The notes beneath the pieces are model-generated. The model was not told where the DNA came from. It searched no databases and saw only the letters and a program-made list of their open reading frames with translations. A stretch of 64,000 bases of DNA, from contig NZ_OY762934.1 in NCBI RefSeq assembly GCF_963667045.1, positions 2,535,501 through 2,599,500 on the forward strand, in the 5' to 3' direction. Below, piece by piece: positions 8,482 to 17,152 of the stretch. This DNA comes from an uncultured Cohaesibacter sp. Its GTDB lineage: Bacteria > Pseudomonadota > Alphaproteobacteria > Rhizobiales > Cohaesibacteraceae. Within the stretch, counting starts at the first letter, position 1. Every line of letters begins with the position of its first letter. Both the position numbers and the translations under genes were made by a program.

Positions 8482-9195
8482 CAACCAGTCCTCGATTGCA
8501 CGATCCTCTAGTTCTCCGACTTCCTTGACCGGCTTGGGGAATCCCTGAAGAAAGGCTATCTGCAGGTCTTTGTGTTCGGAAGTCATATGCCATGGGCTTG
8601 ATCCCGTTTTTACCAGATACCCGTTTTTGCGCAGCATGTCTGCAAGATATCGACTGGAATCTGGCCCCAGCGCCTCTCCAAAACCTTTGTCTGTGTGCTG
8701 ATGGCGGTTGAACAGTTCGACAATCCTGCCGTCGAGCGGATGAGCTAGAGACCAGTCTATGGCTCCGTCATAATTGAGGGCCGCATATAAACCGCAGCAT
8801 TGACGCTTCAGCTTCAGGATCAACTGCTCGCAGAAAGCTGGCGATGCCAGATCGAAGAACGCCGACGCCGTGACGATGGCATTTTCCGCTAAAGGTAGGT
8901 GTTCCAGATCGATGAGATCGAACTGACGATAAGAAACGGCCTGAGCTGGGCCAATCTGGTCCTTGGCCTCGGCCAGAAGACGCGGGTCATGGTCCAGAAG
9001 CAGCCATTCTGTGTTCGATGGCATATGAGAGGAAAGTGCTCGCCAAGAGGCCCCTGTTCCGCAGCCTATATCAATGACCGCAGGAAAATGACTTTGACTG
9101 ATGAAACCGGACACGTCCCTGATCAGGGATTGATCACGGGCGGCCCTGTCTACTGGCTCACGCAGGGCAAGCCATTCCTTGTCGAAGCCGCTCAT
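8401..9195 (-). CDS. Class I SAM-dependent methyltransferase
   Basis: Rossmann-fold methyltransferase with the SAM-binding motif VIDIGCGTGASWRAL and the acidic loop LLLDHDPRLL, 264 residues from the chosen start. The ATG at 9195 has GGAGG eight bases upstream, and its ATGA overlaps the stop of the glycosyltransferase, implying translational coupling. It is the last gene of the minus-strand run dehydrogenase - PTPS-like - glycosyltransferase - methyltransferase. The substrate is unknown; context suggests a pterin, pyrimidine or sugar group of the cluster product. Confidence 0.8.
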   Translation of the reverse strand: MSGFDKEWLALREPVDRAARDQSLIRDVSGFISQSHFPAVIDIGCGTGASWRALSSHMPSNTEWLLLDHDPRLLAEAKDQIGPAQAVSYRQFDLIDLEHLPLAENAIVTASAFFDLASPAFCEQLILKLKRQCCGLYAALNYDGAIDWSLAHPLDGRIVELFNRHQHTDKGFGEALGPDSSRYLADMLRKNGYLVKTGSSPWHMTSEHKDLQIAFLQGFPKPVKEVGELEDRAIEDWLSYRLAAIEKAGSLCRVGHTDLIALPI

Positions 9196-10241
9196 TGGAG
9201 TGCCTCCAATCTGGTCGAGATGATTTGTGCGCTTTCCGCCCATCTGGGCAGGGTTTTGCTTGCCTCTTTTGCTGCGGACGCCATTTGTTTTCGTATGGCG
9301 GGCCTCTCAAGCAAAGTTCGCAGAGATGCAGCAAGGGCCTGGGCGTCATCAACCGGGACCAGATACCCCGCATCTGCCGGCACGACATCGGGAACGGCGC
9401 CGGCCTTACATGCGACAATAGGTAGACCGTGCGACAGGGCTTCTGCAAAAACCATCCCGTACCCTTCATACCGGCTGGCTAGGGCAAAAATATCGGCTTT
9501 GGCCAAGATCGCGCTGGTGTCGTCTACTTCGCCAACAAGCGCGATTCTGTTGCCCAGACTAGAGGTGTGTATTTGTTCTTCCAGTGCTTTTGCCGTTTGT
9601 GGCGACAACGTCTTGCTGCCAACGAGGGTGACGCGCCAGGCAAGATCGTCAATCATTTTCAGAGCCGCAATGAGACTATCATGTCCCTTGCGCGGTATCA
9701 TCGTTCCTATAGAGACGATATGAGGTGTCACGCCATCGCCGACGGCGCGCGGAGCCGGATTTGTGCCCGGCAGAGCGATTGTGATCTTGCCTTCGTCCAC
9801 CCCATAGCGCGCGATCAGCTCCTTTTGGGTGTTGGGCGATGTAACGATGACATGTCTGCAGGCGCAAAGAGCCTTTCGCTCTGACTTCAGAAGTCTGTCA
9901 CGCTGGTCGGACGTCAATCCCGTTTCCAGCGCCAGTGGGTGATGAACAAGGGCAACGATCTTGAGGCGGTCAGTCTCTTGGTGCGCCCAGTCGTCCAGAA
10001 CGCCGAAAGCAAGTCCGTCGATGACAACAAGTGTATCGTCTGGCAACGTTGACAGATTTGCTTCTGCTTCCTGCTTTGTCTGCAGAGAGGGCGCTGGAAA
10101 GCCTTCCCCCAAAGACACACGTTCGATATCCCAACCCAGGCGTTCGAGTTCCGCAAGGATCCTGCGATCATAGCCATAACCGCCTGTTTTGAGATCAAGG
10201 TTTCCGGGATAGGCAAAGGTGAGCTTGCCGGGAATGGACAC
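9192..10241 (-). CDS. GT4-family glycosyltransferase
   Basis: GT-B-fold retaining glycosyltransferase. The N-terminal half opens with LTFAYPGNLDLKTGGYGYDR. The C-terminal nucleotide-sugar domain shows IVSIGTMIPRKGHDSLIAAL, the ALASRYEGYGMVFAEALSHG active-site block with its E-x7-E pattern, and GLPIVACKAGAVPDVV. The GTG at 10241 follows the stop of the upstream gene by two bases and places the first beta strand close to the start; a TTG at 10265 would add eight residues. It is cytoplasmic or membrane-peripheral. Together with the PTPS-like and RibA/RibD proteins it may transfer a sugar onto a GTP-derived heterocycle or onto a lipid carrier. Confidence 0.85.
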   Translation of the reverse strand: MSIPGKLTFAYPGNLDLKTGGYGYDRRILAELERLGWDIERVSLGEGFPAPSLQTKQEAEANLSTLPDDTLVVIDGLAFGVLDDWAHQETDRLKIVALVHHPLALETGLTSDQRDRLLKSERKALCACRHVIVTSPNTQKELIARYGVDEGKITIALPGTNPAPRAVGDGVTPHIVSIGTMIPRKGHDSLIAALKMIDDLAWRVTLVGSKTLSPQTAKALEEQIHTSSLGNRIALVGEVDDTSAILAKADIFALASRYEGYGMVFAEALSHGLPIVACKAGAVPDVVPADAGYLVPVDDAQALAASLRTLLERPAIRKQMASAAKEASKTLPRWAESAQIISTRLEALQ

Positions 10242-10243
10242 GC

Positions 10244-10642
10244 TCAAAGATCTGCCTCGTACCAACCTTTGGCGACATGGGACTCGTGCAGGGTGACCCT
10301 GATCTTGCAGATCCTGCGGCTACCCGGGCCAAATCGCTCCTCATGGACGGCCGTGGCAAGCTGATCGAAGATATATTTGGCAATCACTTCGGTTGTCGAG
10401 ATTTTGTGTCTGAACACTTCGATCTCATCCAGATTCTGATAATTGAGAGGGTTGAGAACATCGTTGAGGGCTGTCGTCGCTTCGCCGATGTCGACAGCAA
10501 GGCCATCGTTGTCAACGTCCCGAGTGAAGAAGGTGGCATCCACGATAAAGGTGGCCCCATGTATGCCTTGTGCTGGCCCAAAGACGGGACGGGGCAAACT
10601 GTGGGCGATCATGATGTGATCACGGACTTCAACTGCAAACAT
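10244..10642 (-). CDS. 6-pyruvoyl-tetrahydropterin synthase/QueD-fold protein with altered active site
   Basis: A 132-residue T-fold protein of the PTPS/QueD family. The outline is kept: His14 in MIAHSL, the GPAQGIHGATF block, the NDGLAVDIGEA strand and the terminal IRVTLHESHVAKGWYE segment with its pterin-anchoring glutamate. The canonical HGH zinc motif is HGA (Ala30 instead of His), the catalytic Cys four residues before His28 is Ala24, and the conserved LDH histidine position reads LNY. Normal PTPS or QueD chemistry is therefore unlikely; a different lyase reaction or a ligand-binding role is inferred. AAGGAG lies seven bases before the ATG, 12 bases downstream of the dehydrogenase stop. 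Confidence 0.82.
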   Translation of the reverse strand: MFAVEVRDHIMIAHSLPRPVFGPAQGIHGATFIVDATFFTRDVDNDGLAVDIGEATTALNDVLNPLNYQNLDEIEVFRHKISTTEVIAKYIFDQLATAVHEERFGPGSRRICKIRVTLHESHVAKGWYEADL

Positions 10643-10654
10643 AGGTAAGCTCCT

Positions 10655-11653
10655 TCAATATCGAATTCGGTGGCAAAGGGTTGAGTTATCGAGAAGAATG
10701 GCTGGATACGCGTCAGCGATGGAAGCAAAGGGTGTTTCACCCGAAATAAGGGCGTCAAGTCGGGTGTCGGCCAACAAGTCTATTGCCTTGGAGAGACGCC
10801 GCGCTAGTGGCCAGCGGGCACGCCTGTCAGATGGCACCGCGCCCACCTGTGAGCTGATGAGTGACAGCCTTTTTGAATGAAAGGCTCCGCCAAGAGGCAC
10901 GGTCACAGATGAATTTCCATACCAGCTTGCTTCCACAATCCTTGCTTCAAATTCAGCGTGCTTCAGAGCGGTTGCAAGTGCCTCCCCGGAGGCCGTGGCG
11001 TTGACAAGGACATCATAGGTGCCGTTAATGGCCTCGTTTGTGAGAAATCTCAGACCGAGTTTTGCCGCAAGTTCACCCCGCGAGCCGTTGCGATCGATGA
11101 GCGTGGTTTCTGTTCCGATGATGCGGGACGCGAGATAGGCCACAAGGGAGCCAACAACGCCCGCGCCGAAGACGGCGACCCGGTCTCCCGGTTGAATGTG
11201 GGCATCCCAGACGATATTGAGCGCGGTTTCCATGTTGGCTGCAAGAATGGCCCGATCTGGCGGAACGGAACCGGGCAGAACAGTCACCATGTCCTTGTTT
11301 GCGATGCAAGCTGTCTGATGGGGATGCAGGCAGAAGACATGCTTGTCGATCAATTCCCGAGGACCATCTTCAACCAGGCCGACAAGACAATAGCCGTATT
11401 TTACTGGGAAGCCGAAATCTCCCGCCATATGCGGTCCGCGCATTCGGTCAGCTTCTTCGTGTGGTACCTTGCCGCAAAAAACGAGCGCTTCGGTGCCTCG
11501 GCTGATGCCGCTGAAAAGCGTTTTGATGAGAACCTCGTCCTGCTCCCGGATGCGGAGAAATTCCTCGCGGAGTTCGCAGTTCTGCTTTGAAGAGACCCAA
11601 AGCGCGCGTGCATGTGTGGCAACTTTATCTTCTACATGGATGGGCTTGTTCAA
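10655..11653 (-). CDS. MDR-family dehydrogenase (BchC-like zinc-type alcohol dehydrogenase)
   Basis: Medium-chain dehydrogenase with ISRGTEALVFCGKVPHEEADR in the catalytic half and the nucleotide-binding AVFGAGVVGSLVAYLASR motif. The C-terminal ASWYGNSSVTVPLGGAFHSKR resembles BchC-type enzymes. Translation starts at TTG 11653 with GGAGG seven bases upstream. It is the first gene of a four-gene minus-strand operon and is divergent from ribA. It probably oxidises or reduces a side-chain hydroxyl on the cluster intermediate. The substrate cannot be deduced. Confidence 0.82.
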   Translation of the reverse strand: MNKPIHVEDKVATHARALWVSSKQNCELREEFLRIREQDEVLIKTLFSGISRGTEALVFCGKVPHEEADRMRGPHMAGDFGFPVKYGYCLVGLVEDGPRELIDKHVFCLHPHQTACIANKDMVTVLPGSVPPDRAILAANMETALNIVWDAHIQPGDRVAVFGAGVVGSLVAYLASRIIGTETTLIDRNGSRGELAAKLGLRFLTNEAINGTYDVLVNATASGEALATALKHAEFEARIVEASWYGNSSVTVPLGGAFHSKRLSLISSQVGAVPSDRRARWPLARRLSKAIDLLADTRLDALISGETPFASIADAYPAILLDNSTLCHRIRY

Positions 11654-11885
11654 CAGGCGTCCTCCCCGGGGCGCGCGACATCAGATCAACTATAAGTGCC
11701 TCATTCCAGCGAAAGGGTTTGGCTGTCGGAACATTTTATTTGCACCACTGGTGGGCCGCTTTAAGAGGAAAAAGCATCAAGAGGAAAAAGCATCGTCAAT
11801 TGAAAGCAATGAACCTTCTTGGCTCAGGCTGGAACTAACTCAATATCATTCAAGCTGGTACATCCAGACAGTCGGGGACCAATCC

Positions 11886-12992
11886 ATGCTCAAGTCGGCT
11901 CATTTTACCTTTCAGCATTCTACGGCTCAGATGGACGTGGAACGTGCTGTCGCGGAATTAAGGTTTGGTCGACCGGTTATTCTGAAGGACAACGGGCAGC
12001 TGCTTGCTGTCCTGGCTCTTGATTGCGCGACGCCTCAAACTTTTACGTTGTTTGCTCAGGCGGTGGATGATCAGCATAGACTTTTTCTTTCGCCCCCGCG
12101 TGCTGCACGGTTGGGTATCGCGAGTGGTGCAGGCATAGCTATCCCGCTATCGGGCATGAACTTTGAAGCCGCCTCACGACTATCCCATGGCCTTGACGCC
12201 GACGCTCCACAAGACTGGGGTCAACCAGATCCGATCATGGCGACGGCGGCAGAGCTGGCCCGCAACGCGCTTCTGCTGCCTGCCGTGGTCTGTGCCGAAA
12301 TCGGGTCGGAAGACCCGCGTTTTGACGCCTGTCTTCAACTCAATGTCGAGGCGTTAAGCCAAGCTGGAGATGTGCGCCAGTCCTTTGAAATCATTGCTCG
12401 AACACAGGTTCCTCTAAAAGATATCGGAGAGGCGGAATTCGTCGTTTTTCGTGGCGGCCTTGCGCAAAGAGACCAGATTGCCATTGTGGTGGGAAAGCCT
12501 GACACAACCAAACCCGTTCCGGTTCGCATTCACTCATCATGCATCACCGGCGATCTCTACGGCTCTCTCAAATGTGATTGTGGTGACCAGCTTTGCAACG
12601 GTCTGGGCCATTTGAAAGACGCCGGTGGCGGTGTTCTTCTTTATCTTGATCAGGAGGGGCGCGGCACGGGAATCGGCGCGAAAATGCGTGCCTATGGCTA
12701 TCAGCATCTGGGGATCGACACCATTGATGCCGATGCCGAACTCGGTTTCGAAGCCGATCATCGCCGCTACGAAGCAGCCGTTTCCATGCTCGAATTGCTT
12801 TCGATTTCCCGCGTTGTGCTTTTCACCAATAACCCGACCAAGATCGCGGCATTGCGAGCCAGCGGCATTCGGGTCGAGGAGAGGAAACCAGTATTGGGCG
12901 AGGTTACAGCCGAGAATATGAACTATCTTCGGACCAAGATTCTGCGTGCCGACCACATGCTTGATATCGACAAGCTGGCAAGACTTGGTTGA
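11886..12992 (+). CDS. ribA: GTP cyclohydrolase II-type protein with N-terminal extension
   Basis: A 368-residue protein whose C-terminal ~200 residues are a complete GTP cyclohydrolase II. It has the zinc cysteines in SSCITGDLYGSLKCDCGDQL, the DQEGRGTGIGAKMRAYGYQ loop, the D-x-R-x-Y catalytic element in DHRRYEAA, and FTNNPTKIAAL. All catalytic residues look intact, so it should release formate and PPi from GTP to give the 2,5-diamino-6-ribosylamino-pyrimidinone phosphate. The N-terminal ~160 residues (VERAVAELRFGRPVILKDNG and following) resemble a degenerate DHBP-synthase-like domain known from alphaproteobacterial RibA. The ATG at 11886 matches this family start; the frame is open further upstream without homology. 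Placement with PTPS-like and glycosyltransferase genes suggests a dedicated paralogue rather than the housekeeping riboflavin enzyme. Confidence 0.88.
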   Translation: MLKSAHFTFQHSTAQMDVERAVAELRFGRPVILKDNGQLLAVLALDCATPQTFTLFAQAVDDQHRLFLSPPRAARLGIASGAGIAIPLSGMNFEAASRLSHGLDADAPQDWGQPDPIMATAAELARNALLLPAVVCAEIGSEDPRFDACLQLNVEALSQAGDVRQSFEIIARTQVPLKDIGEAEFVVFRGGLAQRDQIAIVVGKPDTTKPVPVRIHSSCITGDLYGSLKCDCGDQLCNGLGHLKDAGGGVLLYLDQEGRGTGIGAKMRAYGYQHLGIDTIDADAELGFEADHRRYEAAVSMLELLSISRVVLFTNNPTKIAALRASGIRVEERKPVLGEVTAENMNYLRTKILRADHMLDIDKLARLG

Positions 12993-13001
12993 TGGTGAAC
13001 G

Positions 13002-13799
13002 ATGGTCATGAAGCAAATCATCATTGAAGCGCCGGGCGCGGGCAGCCGCTTGCTCAATCAGGCGCTCTTCAGACGGTTGAAAGCCAGAACTTTGGCTATA
13101 TTGGCGACCGCCTTCAGTCTTTCCATTGGCATTTATTGTGCGGCGCTGCCCTATCTGGGGCTTGCTCATGAGGCAATCATCGTCGCTGGCGGGCTGTTGT
13201 TGATCATCTTTTCTCTCGTATTAAGAGGGCTTCCCAATCACCCTCATCAACGGTTTGGTGCGGCCAATGTCGTAACGACCATTCGGGCCGTTATTGTTTG
13301 TCTGGTTGCTGCGGCGATGCTTTTTGCAAGAGATTTGTCCGTTGTGTCCTCGGCATTGTGGCCCATCATCGGCCTCATCACTCTCGCTCTGCTCCTTGAC
13401 GGGGTTGATGGCTATCTGGCCCGCACCCTGAATCTGGCATCGGCATTGGGCGCGCGTTTTGATATGGAGGTGGATGCTTTCCTCCTCCTCGTTCTGTCGA
13501 TTGGAGTCTTCTTGCTCGATAAAGCGGGGCTTTGGGTCCTTGCCATCGGAATGATGCGCTATTGCTTTGTCATTGCACAATTTTTCGTTCCGGCTCTGAA
13601 GGGTGATCTCCTACCTTCTTTTCGCAGAAAACTGATCTGCGTTGTTCAGGGCGCGATATTGTGCCTCTGTCTTGTGCCTTTTATCACGCCGGTCTGGTCC
13701 GGCAGTTTGGCTTTTGTCGCACTGGCCTTGTTGAGCTATTCCTTTTCGGTCGACACGATCTTTCTATTGCTGAGAGCCAAGGGAGACCCGGGACAATGA
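13002..13799 (+). CDS. CDP-alcohol phosphatidyltransferase family membrane protein
   Basis: Integral membrane enzyme with several hydrophobic spans and the diagnostic metal-binding signature D-G-x-x-(A)R-x8-G-x3-D-x3-D, here DGVDGYLART followed by GARFDMEVDA. Such enzymes displace CMP from a CDP-linked donor with a hydroxylated acceptor. It begins nine bases after ribA and overlaps the next methyltransferase by ATGA, so the three form an operon. The presence of a phospholipid-synthase-type enzyme beside a GTP-derived heterocycle pathway suggests a membrane-linked product. A second in-frame ATG at 13008 is an alternative start. Confidence 0.85.
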   Translation: MVMKQIIIEAPGAGSRLLNQALFRRLKARTLAILATAFSLSIGIYCAALPYLGLAHEAIIVAGGLLLIIFSLVLRGLPNHPHQRFGAANVVTTIRAVIVCLVAAAMLFARDLSVVSSALWPIIGLITLALLLDGVDGYLARTLNLASALGARFDMEVDAFLLLVLSIGVFLLDKAGLWVLAIGMMRYCFVIAQFFVPALKGDLLPSFRRKLICVVQGAILCLCLVPFITPVWSGSLAFVALALLSYSFSVDTIFLLLRAKGDPGQ

Positions 13800-14542
13800 A
13801 CGGGAATCTCAACACCTCCTTCGGCATTGCTCGTTCTCTGCTTGTTTACTACGGGCAACCATGGCGTCGCAGAGCGCTGAAGCGCTTTTATAGAGAGATG
13901 ATTCAGCCCGGGGATCTCGTTTTCGATATCGGAGCCCACGTTGGCAACCGTGCAAAAAGTATGCTGTCGTTGGGAGCCAAGGTTGTTGCGGTTGAGCCGC
14001 AGCCCGTTTTTGCAGATTTGCTAGAAAAAATACTCGCACAAAAACTGAACGGGCTCGAACGATGTGCTGTTGGAGCGGAAGAAGGTCTGGTTACGCTCCA
14101 GATCTCAAGCCTTCATCCCACAGTGAGCAGCACGTCAAGCGCCTTCGTGGATGGAGTGCGCATGACCGATGGTTTCCGTCAGGTCACCTGGGATCGGGAA
14201 ATCACAGTGCCTATGACCACTCTTGACGTGTTGATCGATCACTATGGTATGCCCGCCTTCTGCAAAATAGATTGCGAGGGAGCCGAAGCCGATATTCTCA
14301 AAGGGCTTTCAAAGCCAATCAGACTTGTTGCCTTCGAATACACACCTGTCATGCCAACACTAGCCTTTGAGGCGATCAAACGACTTGAGGAGCTTGGATC
14401 CTATAAGTTCAACCGCGTGATTGGCGAGAGCCACAGGTTTGTCGAAGCAGGCTGGAAAGACGGGACGGAAATGCGCCGTGATCTGGCCAACCTGTCTCCG
14501 TCGTGTCCGTTTGGTGACGTCTATGCCCATCTTGAAAGCTGA
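13796..14542 (+). CDS. FkbM-family methyltransferase
   Basis: SAM-dependent O-methyltransferase of the FkbM type, 248 residues. It shows the DLVFDIGAHVGNRAKSMLSL SAM-binding loop, VVAVEPQP, and the late FCKIDCEGAEADILKGL block that defines the family. The ATG overlaps the stop of the phosphatidyltransferase (ATGA), showing translational coupling. FkbM enzymes usually methylate hydroxyls on sugars or polyketides, which fits a glycosylated product. Confidence 0.85.
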   Translation: MNGNLNTSFGIARSLLVYYGQPWRRRALKRFYREMIQPGDLVFDIGAHVGNRAKSMLSLGAKVVAVEPQPVFADLLEKILAQKLNGLERCAVGAEEGLVTLQISSLHPTVSSTSSAFVDGVRMTDGFRQVTWDREITVPMTTLDVLIDHYGMPAFCKIDCEGAEADILKGLSKPIRLVAFEYTPVMPTLAFEAIKRLEELGSYKFNRVIGESHRFVEAGWKDGTEMRRDLANLSPSCPFGDVYAHLES

Positions 14543-14558
14543 TGCCAGCAACACAATG

Positions 14559-15566
14559 CTAGCGGATCCTTTTTGCTCTGCCGATACGTCCTTTATAGAT
14601 CGCGATGAAAACGGCAATCATACCGGGAATGGCAGCGCCGGCAAGCGAAAGTCCGCCGTAAAGCAGGCTTGCCGCAAGGCCCTGGGTGCTGTCAAAGCCC
14701 AAAACGGGCCAGAGGACAGCCGCTGCGGCTTCCCGTGTTCCCCATCCTCCAATGCCCGCCGGGATCAGCATTGTCAAAAGACAAAGCGGAACAATGGTGA
14801 AGGCGGCGATTGGCGGCAAGGATGCGCCAACTGCATCCGAAGCAATCATGAATGTTGCTATATAGCCTGTCACGACGATGATATTCAGCCCTGCCTGGAC
14901 GATCCATGCGCCGTCGCGCCAGAAGACACTGGCAAGGCTCGGTCCCAGTTTGCGGAACTGCTCGGAAAACCGAGTATACTTGGCAGTCAAGACGCTGGTT
15001 CCAACGGCAAGGATCAAGGTGACAAGAGCCCAGATTGCAATATTGATCTGTTCTGCAAAATGAACTTTCAGGAAGAGCGGCCACGCAAAGACGCCCATTG
15101 CGCAAAGGAAGAAAAAGGCAATCTGTCCAGACAATCGTTCGAGCAAAACTGCCGCTGCGGGTCTTTTCCAGCCACCTTGGCACTCGGTTCTATTGCGATA
15201 GGCCCGGATGGCATCGCCGCTCATGCCACCTGGCAGAATGAGATTGAGCGCGCTGCTTACGTAATATTCTTGAATGGCAAGTCCAGCTGCTATTTCGTGT
15301 CCAAGGCGTCTAGCAGTGAAACGCCAACGGTAGGCCGATGCCAAGATCTGGATCTGTACGGCCAGAAAAGCCGCCGCCACATGTCCAGCCGGTACGATCT
15401 TGAGCGTTTCGATCAAGCGGGCCGGATCAGTCACCAGAACCAATACGGCAAGCAAACCAAGGCTGGCGAGGGCTGACATGAAAGCAAATTTTCGCAATTG
15501 CAGTTCTTTCCTTAGCGACGGGAGCAAGGCTTTGTCTCGGTTTCTGCCTTTCCTGTTAGTGCTCAT
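14559..15566 (-). CDS. YbhN/AglD-like (lysylphosphatidylglycerol synthase TM) membrane protein
   Basis: Polytopic inner-membrane protein of the LPG_synthase_TM (UPF0104) family, 335 residues. Landmarks are LASAYRWRFTARRLGHEI, the NLILPGGMSGDAIRAYRNR motif and the C-terminal IPAGIGGWGTREAAA signature. Members associate with lipid or glycolipid transfer and flipping. It converges with the FkbM gene. Its start region overlaps head-to-head with the sulfatase-fold gene: the ATG is at 15566, with no strong ribosome site, and an internal ATG at 15479 is the alternative. The true start is therefore uncertain. Confidence 0.82.
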   Translation of the reverse strand: MSTNRKGRNRDKALLPSLRKELQLRKFAFMSALASLGLLAVLVLVTDPARLIETLKIVPAGHVAAAFLAVQIQILASAYRWRFTARRLGHEIAAGLAIQEYYVSSALNLILPGGMSGDAIRAYRNRTECQGGWKRPAAAVLLERLSGQIAFFFLCAMGVFAWPLFLKVHFAEQINIAIWALVTLILAVGTSVLTAKYTRFSEQFRKLGPSLASVFWRDGAWIVQAGLNIIVVTGYIATFMIASDAVGASLPPIAAFTIVPLCLLTMLIPAGIGGWGTREAAAAVLWPVLGFDSTQGLAASLLYGGLSLAGAAIPGMIAVFIAIYKGRIGRAKRIR

Positions 15567-17127
15567 AATCAGCTTTGTGGTTCTCTCACTACCCGATCAT
15601 CCTGGCGCTTTTTATTGGAACAGCTTTCTGCGCCTTCCACTTGAGGTGCCGATCATCCTTCTTCTTCTTTGCTTGCTGCCGCGAAAGCTGGCGGTCACCA
15701 GCTCTGTTGTCATCTCGGCTGCATTGTTTCTGCTGCTGTTTCTGAAAATTGCAGACATCGGTGTTCAGTCTGCCTTCAGAAGGCAATTCAATCCCTATCT
15801 GGATCTGAAGATGATGGTAGATGGCTGGAACCTTCTTTCCGGCACCATCGGGAGAATTCAGGGCGGGGTGATAATTGTTACCGTTGGTGCGGCATTTCTG
15901 GCGCTACTGGTGATATTCCTCTGGGCAGAAAACCGCCTGATCAAAGCAGATGCTGGCGTGAAAAGACGTATTGTGTCGATCAGCGCTGCTCTACTTGTTG
16001 TTGGCACCGGTCTTCTGCTCGTCGGGCCTTATCCCTTCGCTCGCGCCGATCTGCAATCCCTGCCATATCTGGGCAACCGACTGGTTCTGGTCAGACATTC
16101 CATTCTCGAAATGCAGACCTTCGAGCGCGATATCAAGAAATACGATGACGCTTCTTCAAGTGAGGATCTGTTCGCCGGGATCAAAGGGCGAGATGTCATA
16201 CTCGTTTTTGTTGAATCCTATGGACGCAGCGCGATTGAGGATCCGCTTTATAGCCCTCTGATAGGTCCCCGGCTGGAAAAAGTAGACAGCCAGCTGGCTT
16301 CTGCCGGCTTCTCTTCTGCCAGCGGATGGCTCAACTCTCCGACCATGGGAGGCTTGAGTTGGCTGGCCCATGGCACATTCCTGTCAGGACTATGGATAGA
16401 CAATCAGTCGCGCTATGACCGGCTCATGATCAGCCAACGCAAGAGCCTCAATCGACTTTTTCAATCATCAGGCTGGCACACTGCGGCCGTCATGCCCGCC
16501 ATAACCATGGCTTGGCCCGAAGCGGACTATTTCGGATATGATCAGGTGTTCGCCGCAAAGGATCTGGGCTACAAAGGCAAGCCTTTCAACTGGATCACTA
16601 TGCCCGACCAATTCGCCCTGACGGCTTTTGAACGCCTTGTCAGGCAACCAGCCCGAAAAGCAGGGCATCCTGTCATGGCCGAGTTGGCTCTTGTGTCCAG
16701 CCACGCCCCCTGGACGCCGGTCGCCAAGCTGATCGACTGGCAGAACGTTGGCGATGGCACCATTTTCAATGAACAAGCTGAGAGCGGTCAGTCACCAGAG
16801 GTCGTTTGGGCTGATCGGGACAATATCAGGGATCACTATATCCGGACGATAGACTATTCAATCCAGACGCTTGGAGACTATGTCTCCCGGTTTGGAGAAG
16901 ATGCCATTGTCATCATTCTGGGCGATCATCAACCCGCGCCCGTGATTACCGGCGAGGATGCGTCTCGTGCGGTACCGGTTCATATCATAAGTCGGGACAA
17001 GGCAGTGGTTCGCAGGTTCCAAGACGAGGGTTTTTCCCAAGGGATGACCCCGAAAAAGACTGCGCCGGTGTTGCCTATGGACAGCATGCGAGAGCGCTTG
17101 GTGCGTCTCCTCAGTCACTCGGAATGA
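15478..17127 (+). CDS. LTA-synthase-like sulfatase-fold (alkaline phosphatase superfamily) membrane enzyme
   Basis: An N-terminal membrane domain with about five hydrophobic spans in the first ~200 residues is followed by a periplasmic alkaline-phosphatase-superfamily domain. That domain shows VILVFVESYGRSAI, the nucleophile region SPTMGGLSWLAHG, and the metal-binding VIILGDHQPAPVI. The layout is that of lipoteichoic acid synthase or phosphoethanolamine/phosphoglycerol transferases. It could add a phospho-head-group to a lipid or glycan made by the cluster. The ATG at 15478 has GAGG six bases upstream; a start at 15400 would add 26 residues without membrane character. Confidence 0.8.
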   Translation: MKANFRNCSSFLSDGSKALSRFLPFLLVLIISFVVLSLPDHPGAFYWNSFLRLPLEVPIILLLLCLLPRKLAVTSSVVISAALFLLLFLKIADIGVQSAFRRQFNPYLDLKMMVDGWNLLSGTIGRIQGGVIIVTVGAAFLALLVIFLWAENRLIKADAGVKRRIVSISAALLVVGTGLLLVGPYPFARADLQSLPYLGNRLVLVRHSILEMQTFERDIKKYDDASSSEDLFAGIKGRDVILVFVESYGRSAIEDPLYSPLIGPRLEKVDSQLASAGFSSASGWLNSPTMGGLSWLAHGTFLSGLWIDNQSRYDRLMISQRKSLNRLFQSSGWHTAAVMPAITMAWPEADYFGYDQVFAAKDLGYKGKPFNWITMPDQFALTAFERLVRQPARKAGHPVMAELALVSSHAPWTPVAKLIDWQNVGDGTIFNEQAESGQSPEVVWADRDNIRDHYIRTIDYSIQTLGDYVSRFGEDAIVIILGDHQPAPVITGEDASRAVPVHIISRDKAVVRRFQDEGFSQGMTPKKTAPVLPMDSMRERLVRLLSHSE

Positions 17128-17130
17128 AGT

Positions 17131-17152
17131 CCCTTTTTAAAAGCTAAAAGGG
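17131..17152. terminator. Short hairpin after the sulfatase-fold gene
   Basis: CCCTTTT (17131-17137) and AAAAGGG (17146-17152) pair around an eight-base loop, four bases after the stop codon. No T-run follows. It is a possible terminator or mRNA end. The remaining gap up to 17384 shows no gene. Confidence 0.35.

Noticed and set aside
14421-15476. 351-codon open frame on the plus strand
   Set aside because: Lies opposite the YbhN-like membrane protein and has low-complexity, non-protein-like composition.
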